Positions 1-5,300 of a stretch of DNA of 8,037 bases are shown here, one piece after another (position 1 is the first letter of the stretch; every line of letters begins with the position of its first letter). The notes under the pieces are model-generated. The model was not told the DNA's origin. It worked only from the letters and a program-made list of their open reading frames with translations, and searched no databases. The stretch covers positions 1 through 8,037 of the forward strand of contig CAMBNE010000035.1 in the NCBI GenBank assembly GCA_945868935.1. The letters are read 5' to 3'. A program made the position numbers and the translations under genes. The DNA comes from an uncultured Clostridia bacterium. GTDB taxonomy: Bacteria > Bacillota > Clostridia > Oscillospirales > Acutalibacteraceae.

Positions 1-1
1 T

Positions 2-43
2 GCCGGATTTATAGGTGCCAAATTACAGAAAACAGAAAAATAA
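2..43 (+). CDS. Possible C-terminal end of an upstream gene (partial)
   Basis: Reading from base 2, an open frame runs off the left edge and ends at TAA (41-43), giving AGFIGAKLQKTEK. A glycine/hydrophobic stretch followed by a short lysine-rich tail is what the end of a membrane protein often looks like. The perfect hairpin and T-run that follow (60-99) support a gene ending here. Only 13 codons are visible, so neither family nor function can be assigned, and the frame itself is not proven. Confidence 0.4.
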   Translation, partial: AGFIGAKLQKTEK

Positions 44-59
44 AACCAAAATAAAATCA

Positions 60-99
60 AGGCAGCGTCTGTATTACAGGTGCTGCCTGAAGGTCTTTT
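60..99 (+). terminator. Intrinsic terminator of the upstream gene
   Basis: Bases 60-72 pair with 76-88 over 13 bp around a 3-nt loop (ATT). The stem begins AGGCAGC and includes two G-T wobbles in the middle. A loose T-rich stretch (TCTTTT, 94-99) follows after five bases. The stem is strong but the T-run is short and offset, so it may be leaky and allow some read-through into the kinase operon. Confidence 0.6.
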
Positions 100-123
100 G
101 TCAAAGAAATTTGAGTGACAAAA
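96..123. promoter_or_regulatory. Perfect 8-bp dyad over the -35 box, candidate operator
   Basis: TTTTGTCA (96-103) and its exact reverse complement TGACAAAA (116-123) are separated by 12 nt, so the half-sites repeat every 20 bp, about two helical turns. The right half overlaps the predicted -35 hexamer of the kinase promoter. A dimeric regulator bound here would affect RNA polymerase access. Autoregulation by the response regulator encoded just downstream is a reasonable guess, but nothing in the sequence names the binding protein. Confidence 0.4.
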
Positions 124-143
124 AATGTGTTATGTGATAGAAT
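115..143 (+). promoter_or_regulatory. Sigma-A type promoter for the two-component operon
   Basis: The -35 box GTGACA (115-120) matches TTGACA at five of six positions. A 17-nt spacer leads to the -10 box TAGAAT (138-143), which is preceded by a TG at 135-136 (extended -10). Transcription should begin near base 150, leaving a leader of roughly 20 nt before the kinase start. Confidence 0.6.
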
Positions 144-164
144 TTAAAGATAGCAATTTAATTT

Positions 165-170
165 GAGGAG
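165..170 (+). promoter_or_regulatory. Kinase ribosome binding site; start codon ambiguous
   Basis: GAGGAG lies only 2 nt before the ATG at 173, which is unusually tight. The in-frame TTG at 179 sits 8 nt from the same site, a normal spacing. Initiation at the TTG would remove two residues with no effect on any domain. The kinase is given from the ATG because that is the usual codon. Confidence 0.55.
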
Positions 171-172
171 CT

Positions 173-1321
173 ATGGTTTTGGATAATGAAAACGGAAAAT
201 TCGGCATTATTATAAAAAAGGATTATTTTATAGGCGTAAAGTTCGGTTATGCCCTGCTTATGACAGCATACATAATGCTTCAGAACAAGCTGAGCTTTTT
301 TGATTCAGCGGAAATATTTATAGTATCAGCTGTTTGCGCCGCCGTAATGAGCCTTTACGAAATTTTAAATAAAAAGCTGTTTTTGCTTGTATCTGAATGG
401 CTTGCAGTAACAGCAGGAATATTTTTCTTTTCAAGCGGATTTATAATGCTGCTGCCTGTAGTAATTTCCGATACTATAACAAGATTCAATATGCCTCTGT
501 ATTCTCTGCTTTCATCACTTGTCTGCATAATTTTTACAGACGATAAATATATGATGATTGTGCTGTGCCTGCTGACATCTGTGATATATTACCAGCATTA
601 CGGATTGATAACAAGCTACCGCAAATCCAATGAGGACTATGAACAGCAGGAGTTACAGCTGAAAAACTCCATTGACATTAACTCTGAAAAATTTAAAAAC
701 GAAATCAAAAGAACAAATCTTTACTATGAAAATATGATGCTTCAGGACAAGGCAAGACTTTCACAGGAGCTGCACGATAAGCTCGGACACAGAGTAAACG
801 GCTCGATATATCAGCTTGAGGCTTGCAGACTGATAATTTCATCAGACCCTGAAAAGTCAGAAGAAATACTGAAAAGAGTTATTGACAGCCTGCGTACGGG
901 AATGGACGACATCAGGGCATTGCTCAGGAAAGAACGGCCTGACAGCAAGAGAGTAACTCTGTTGCAGCTTACTTCCCTTTGCAATGACTGCCGTGAGCAA
1001 TATGGAATTACTGCAAATTTAAGTGTAACAGGTGAGAGTGACAGAATTGATGAGAAAAGCTGGAGAATAATTCTTGACAACTGCTGTGAGGCAGTTACAA
1101 ATTCTTTGAAATATTCCTCCTGCGACAGGATAGATATTGAAATATCCGTGCTGAATAAGTTATTACGATGCTGTATAAGCGACAACGGCAAGGGCTGTGA
1201 CAGCATAACTGACGGTATGGGATTACAGGGTATGAAACAGCGAATTGCATCAGTCGGAGGAATAATTAATATTGACGGGACAAGCGGATTTACAATTAAT
1301 ATGCTTATCCCGATAGAATAG
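173..1321 (+). CDS. Membrane sensor histidine kinase, HisKA_3 (NarL/DesK/LiaS-like) class
   Basis: This 382-residue protein is the sensor half of a two-component system: it autophosphorylates on histidine and passes the phosphate to the regulator encoded next. Residues about 20-145 hold roughly six hydrophobic helices with very short loops and no sizeable outside domain, as in intramembrane-sensing kinases that detect membrane or envelope state or a partner protein. A charged, probably coiled-coil linker (about 150-195) leads to the HisKA_3 dimerisation helix, with phospho-acceptor His201 in QELHDKLGH. The ATPase domain has an N-box with Asn310, a G1 box DNGKG (337-341) and a G2 box GMGLQGM (348-354), so catalysis should be intact. 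In the DxxxQ/H phosphatase motif known for this class, position 206 is His. The signal is unknown. Membership of the HisKA_3 class is secure; a LiaS, DesK or other subgroup cannot be chosen. Confidence 0.93.
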   Translation: MVLDNENGKFGIIIKKDYFIGVKFGYALLMTAYIMLQNKLSFFDSAEIFIVSAVCAAVMSLYEILNKKLFLLVSEWLAVTAGIFFFSSGFIMLLPVVISDTITRFNMPLYSLLSSLVCIIFTDDKYMMIVLCLLTSVIYYQHYGLITSYRKSNEDYEQQELQLKNSIDINSEKFKNEIKRTNLYYENMMLQDKARLSQELHDKLGHRVNGSIYQLEACRLIISSDPEKSEEILKRVIDSLRTGMDDIRALLRKERPDSKRVTLLQLTSLCNDCREQYGITANLSVTGESDRIDEKSWRIILDNCCEAVTNSLKYSSCDRIDIEISVLNKLLRCCISDNGKGCDSITDGMGLQGMKQRIASVGGIINIDGTSGFTINMLIPIE

Positions 1322-1327
1322 AGGAGG
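1321..1327 (+). promoter_or_regulatory. Ribosome binding site of the response regulator, supporting a GTG start
   Basis: GAGGAGG (1321-1327) overlaps the last base of the kinase stop codon (TAG, 1319-1321) and sits 7 nt before GTG at 1335. The near-perfect Shine-Dalgarno fixes the GTG as start and suggests the two proteins are translationally coupled. Confidence 0.85.
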
Positions 1328-1334
1328 AATAAAA

Positions 1335-1958
1335 GTGGCAATAAAGGTAATAATTGCAGATGACAGCGATTTTGTCCGTGAGGGAATGAGCATAATTTTA
1401 GGAGTTGACAGCGATTTTGAAGTGATGGGATGTGCTGAAAACGGAAAGGAATGTGTAAAACTTGCCAAAGAAAAACAGGCTGATGTAATACTTATGGATA
1501 TTCAGATGCCTGAAATGGACGGAATTAAAGCTACTAAAATCATAACTGAGGAAAGCCTGGGAAAGGTGCTCATACTTACAACCTTTGACGATTATGATTT
1601 GGTGCAGGAGGCAATCGCCAACGGTGCAAAAGGGTATCTCATTAAAAATCATACTCCCGAAAAGCTCAAGCAGACAATAAAATCCGTGTATAACGGGATT
1701 AATGTGCTTGACGAAAGCGTATTTGAAAAAATGGGAACACAGTCCCTTAAAAGCGACAAGTTTGATTCAACGCCCTATTCAAAACGTGAGCTTGAAATTA
1801 TTGAGGCAGTTGCCGACGGCCTTTCAAATAAAGAGATAGCCTCCAGACTTTTTCTCAGCGAGGGCACAGTCAAGAATCATATCAGCAACATTCTTGAAAA
1901 AGGAGAAATGGAACACAGAACTCAGCTTGCAATTTACTACCTCACAGGCAAAAAGTAA
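1335..1958 (+). CDS. Response regulator, NarL/LuxR family
   Basis: This 207-residue protein is the DNA-binding partner of the preceding kinase. The receiver domain (about 4-120) has the acidic pair Asp9/Asp10, phospho-acceptor Asp55 in LMDIQMPEMDG, the conserved Thr83 and Lys104, so it should accept phosphate. A linker (about 125-146) leads to a LuxR-type helix-turn-helix (about 148-203), with ELEIIEAVADGLSNKEIA and the recognition helix in LSEGTVKNHISNILEK. Length is typical for the family. It starts with GTG, 13 nt after the kinase stop. One oddity is Gly190 in ILEKGEMEHRTQ, where family members usually have Leu (KLxxxxRTQ); the reading frame is unaffected. Targets are unknown; the dyad at 96-123 is a candidate for autoregulation. 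Confidence 0.95.
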   Translation: MAIKVIIADDSDFVREGMSIILGVDSDFEVMGCAENGKECVKLAKEKQADVILMDIQMPEMDGIKATKIITEESLGKVLILTTFDDYDLVQEAIANGAKGYLIKNHTPEKLKQTIKSVYNGINVLDESVFEKMGTQSLKSDKFDSTPYSKRELEIIEAVADGLSNKEIASRLFLSEGTVKNHISNILEKGEMEHRTQLAIYYLTGKK

Positions 1959-2000
1959 GTGGCTGACATTCTTTCCTTTGATTATAGCACAGCAAATTTT

Positions 2001-2046
2001 AACATCGGGTTTGAATAGGCATTCAAGCCCGATGTTTCTATATCTT
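2001..2046 (+). terminator. Terminator of the two-component operon
   Basis: Bases 2001-2016 pair with 2021-2036 around the loop AGGC, giving a 16-bp stem with one G-T wobble. The T-rich stretch TTTCTATATCTTTT follows. It lies 42 nt after the regulator stop codon. The opposite strand lacks a T-run after the stem, so it acts rightward only. Confidence 0.88.
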
Positions 2047-2120
2047 TTACTGTTTAGAACTCAAACCCATCCGCTTGTTTTATACCGATGACTAATACGA
2101 TTGAAAGTTACATTTTAAAT

Positions 2121-2185
2121 AAGCCGCATATCTTTGCCTGCTCCGTTTGATAAATATACGGAAATCGGCAGATATGCGGCTTTTT
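2121..2185 (+). terminator. Branched terminator-like hairpin of unassigned transcript
   Basis: A perfect 13-bp outer stem (2121-2133 with 2170-2182; left arm AAGCCGCATATCT) is followed by a T-run (2181-2185). Inside, after a TT bulge, GCC (2136-2138) can pair with GGC (2167-2169), and TCCGT (2142-2146) with ACGGA (2158-2162), giving an elongated structured arm. It lies beyond the operon's terminator and upstream of the protease promoter, so it ends no recognised gene. It could be a back-up terminator, the end of a small RNA beginning near 2050-2110, or an insulating hairpin. Confidence 0.6.
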
Positions 2186-2292
2186 CCGTTTGCGCCGTAT
2201 TAACTATGACTCTTGGGGTTACGCATAACAATTTAACAGCAAATAATGACAATCAAATATGCGATATTCTACAAGCCAAAGCAACGCCGCTG

Positions 2293-2301
2293 TGGTATAA
2301 T
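2293..2301 (+). promoter_or_regulatory. Extended -10 promoter of the protease gene
   Basis: A consensus TATAAT (2296-2301) is directly preceded by TGG, an extended -10 element. At 16-18 nt upstream no good -35 box is seen (around AAGCCA, 2273-2278), so this promoter relies on its -10 or on an activator. Transcription would start near 2308, giving a leader of about 47 nt. Confidence 0.65.
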
Positions 2302-2304
2302 AGA

Positions 2305-2339
2305 CTGATAGCGCAGAATTGATAATCTGCAATAATCAG
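2305..2339 (+). promoter_or_regulatory. Nested stem-loop at the 5' end of the protease mRNA
   Basis: CTGAT (2305-2309) can pair with ATCAG (2335-2339), enclosing a second hairpin of GCAGA (2313-2317) with TCTGC (2326-2330). It lies at the predicted transcript start and ends 4 nt before the GAGG ribosome site (2344-2347). It may protect the 5' end from decay or affect ribosome access. If transcription starts at 2308, only the inner hairpin would be complete. Confidence 0.4.
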
Positions 2340-2343
2340 AAGT

Positions 2344-2348
2344 GAGGA
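2344..2348 (+). promoter_or_regulatory. Protease ribosome binding site, supporting a GTG start
   Basis: GAGGA (2344-2348) sits 6 nt before GTG at 2355. The first residues from this GTG form a textbook signal peptide (MKKLKKIQ then a Leu/Ile-rich core), which confirms the start. Confidence 0.8.
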
Positions 2349-2354
2349 ATTAAC

Positions 2355-5300
2355 GTGAAGAAACTTAAAAAAATTCAGGCATTGCTTTTAATCTTAGCAT
2401 TGCTTGTACCGATTGCCTGTAACGGCACAGCGGTGAATATTCTTAATGATACGCAGGTTGTATCTGCACCGCCTGAGTTTGACAAGGCTGTGGTAGAGTC
2501 AGTAAAGAATGAGTCTGAAAATCCCGACAGGGCTTGTGAAATGATTAATGATATTGACGACACAGCCACATATGAGAAAGCCCTGAGAACAGTGCTTGAC
2601 AAGTACTACCTTGAAAGCGACACAAAGAGCATTGAAAGTTTGGAAAAATCAATTGTTTCCAGAGGCAAGGAAATACTCGAAAACTACGAAAATGCCGCCG
2701 AGGAGAGAAGCACGGACGAAACGGAGCTTGGCTATGTGTCGGGAGAAGTGCTTGCTGTGGTTAAAAAAGGTATAGCGCATGAGGACATTCCGTCGCTTTT
2801 TGAGGACGGCAGAACAAACGTCACTGCAGTAAGCGATTATACCGACGGCAAAAAGCTTGTAAAGCTCAGTATTCCGCTTGAGGACACAGTAGAATCTGCA
2901 ATAAATAAGCTTGAGCAGAACAGCTCAGTTGATTTTGTTCAGAAGGACTACGTGTACAAAACCGAGAGCATATATGCAGAGGAGGTCTTAAACGACTATT
3001 ATGCAGACAACCTCCACTACCTCAACGCAGTAAAAGCTCCGGATGCGTGGGAATTTATCAAGGGAGTGCCTCACGAAAAGGTGAGAGTGGGAATTATTGA
3101 CACAGGCGCTCAGCTTGACCACCCAGACCTTGAAAATGTAATAAACAAGGATTTGTCCGTAAGAATCACCTGTGACGGAATTATTGCACCTCTGAAAGAT
3201 GATAACGGATTGCACGGAACGCACGTTTCGGGTATCGTTGCGGCACAGGCAAACAACGGAATCGGTGTTGCAGGCACAGCCTCGGCAGTAAACAACGATT
3301 TAATAGAGCTTGTGGAAATCGGCTCGGACACAGGCACAGGAAACAGCCTGTCAGCCTTTGTAATTTATAAGGCTGTGCTCTACGCAATCGACAACAACAT
3401 AAGAGTAATCAATATGTCGCTCGGCGGAGCAACAGACCCCGACAACATCTTTCAGTCGGCAGTAGATCTGGCAATAAACAGCGGCTGTGTGGTAGTATGT
3501 GCGGCAGGAAACGAGAATTCATCAGATTACGCATATCCGTCAGACTGTTCGGGAGTGCTCAGCGTAATTGCACTTGACGAGAGCTGTCAGGGCAAAGCGT
3601 CGTACTCAAACTACGGCGGAACCGAGAACAAGGTTTCTGCCCCCGGAACAGGCATACTCAGCACAATTCCCGAAAGCTTCGGCGAATATAACTTTAAGCG
3701 TGGTTACGAACAACTCAGCGGAACATCAATGGCAACTCCCGTAGTAGCGGCAGAGGCGGCAATGATACTTTCCGTAAATCCGTCGCTCACCTCAACTGCG
3801 GTAAAGGAAATAATTTACAAAACCTGCACCGATATGGGCGATACGGGCTATGACAAAAACAGCGGCTACGGCATTGTAAACATCTGCGATGCAGTTAAAA
3901 CAGCCTACAATACTCCTGCAACCGATATGCCCACGTCGGTAAGCCTTTCATCATCAGGCGTGACATTGGTAAAAGGCGACACCTTCAAGGTGTCAGCATC
4001 AGTAAAAACTCTCGGTCAGAACAAGGGCGTTTATTACCACACAGAGGACAGCGAAATCGCAAGGGTTTCTCAGGACGGAACAATTACGGGTGTTTCAGAC
4101 GGCGAAACAAAGCTTATCGTATCAACCGAAAATTCAATTACGGCAGAGTGTGTTGTAAAGGTGCAGTCAACGGGCGGCAAAAAGCTTGAAGCACCAGAGG
4201 TAGACGCAGTCCAGACAGGCGTGTACACAGGCGCAAGAATCCGCTGGAGCGAAATTGACGACGCAGATTACTATCAGATTTATGCCGCAACGGGAGATGA
4301 CGACACATTCAGGTATATAGGCTCGACAAGCTCAACTTCATACGCCGCATTAATGGGACTCGGCGGCGAGGAAGTACCTGCCTCAAATGTAACAAAGTAC
4401 AGGATAAAAGCAGTCAGCAACAGCTCGGCTTTTGCAGACAGTGATTTAAGCCGTGAGTTTGTGTATGTATATGTCGGACAGGAGCCTAACCTCAAGGCAA
4501 ACCAGCTTCTTGAACAGGGCAAGGACACAGGACTTCTTATTCACTGGGGAGCAATTGTAAGCTCAAAGCTCTACAGAAAATCCTCGCTTGACAACGAAGA
4601 AAAGCTCCTTGCGACCTTCGGCGAGGATATGACAAAGAACTATTACGAGGACACAGACCTCGTAAACGGTGTTACCTACACCTACACCCTTAAGCTTTTC
4701 ACAGAATACAAGGGCGTTGAGTACAGCGAGATTACGTCAACGCTTATCGTAGATTATCTTGACGACGATCCGCTTGATACAAATCTCGGCAAGTGTGAAA
4801 TTACCGGTGCTGAGTTTACAGACAACAATGTAAGATTAACCTGTGTATCTCCGTCACAGTGCTTTGTACAGCAGTGCCTGTGCTCGGACAATAACGGAAA
4901 AAGCTGGTTTGACGTATTAAACTCAATCGGAAGCGGAGAAAACACGTATTACATAGACAAACTTGAGTTCGGCAAGACCTATCTTTTAAAGTACAAGGGC
5001 TTTGAAAACGCTTTATTCGGACTGTACAGGGACAGAAGCGAGTACAGCGACACAATCTCCCTGACTATGCCGAATTCGATTGAATCGCCTGTGATTGAAG
5101 CGCATACGGTGAACTCATCAGAGGTGAGCATAAAGTGGAATGCAACAGCAGACGCCGATTATTACACTGTTTACAGAAAAAGCGGCGGAGTATGGCAAAA
5201 GCTTGCCGACAACATTACAAACACAAGCTATTGTGATAACACAATCACGTCGGGAAAGATATACTACTACAAGGTTGTAGCAAACAAAAAAAGTCCTGAT

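Larger units (their letters stand above)
1959..2354. other. Intergenic region between operon and protease gene
   Basis: This 396-nt gap holds the operon terminator, a second branched hairpin, the protease promoter and its leader. Stretches 2047-2120 and 2186-2290 show no convincing gene: short open frames crossing them start at TTG codons without a Shine-Dalgarno and run through hairpins or promoter. GTTACGCATAAC (2219-2230) is only a 4-bp dyad. No riboswitch family is recognised. Confidence 0.7.

Noticed and set aside
811..1341. 176-codon minus-strand frame opposite the kinase
   Set aside because: It is antisense to the conserved HisKA_3 and ATPase domains and has low-complexity Ser/Leu/Ile composition, as expected of a shadow frame.
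1890..1930. Suspected frameshift near the end of the response regulator (unusual LEKGEME)
   Set aside because: The following HRTQLAIYYLTGKK is in the same frame and at the expected distance, so it is a substitution and not an indel.
1894..2091. 65-codon + frame beginning inside the response regulator
   Set aside because: It starts at a TTG in another frame of the conserved LuxR domain, has no proper ribosome site, and runs through the operon terminator hairpin.
2134..2322. 62-codon + frame between the operon and the protease
   Set aside because: TTG start without a Shine-Dalgarno; it crosses the branched hairpin and the TATAAT promoter and resembles no known protein.
1959..2354. Riboswitch or T-box leader before the protease
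   Set aside because: The hairpins lie upstream of the best promoter, and no conserved aptamer core such as a T-box sequence is recognisable.
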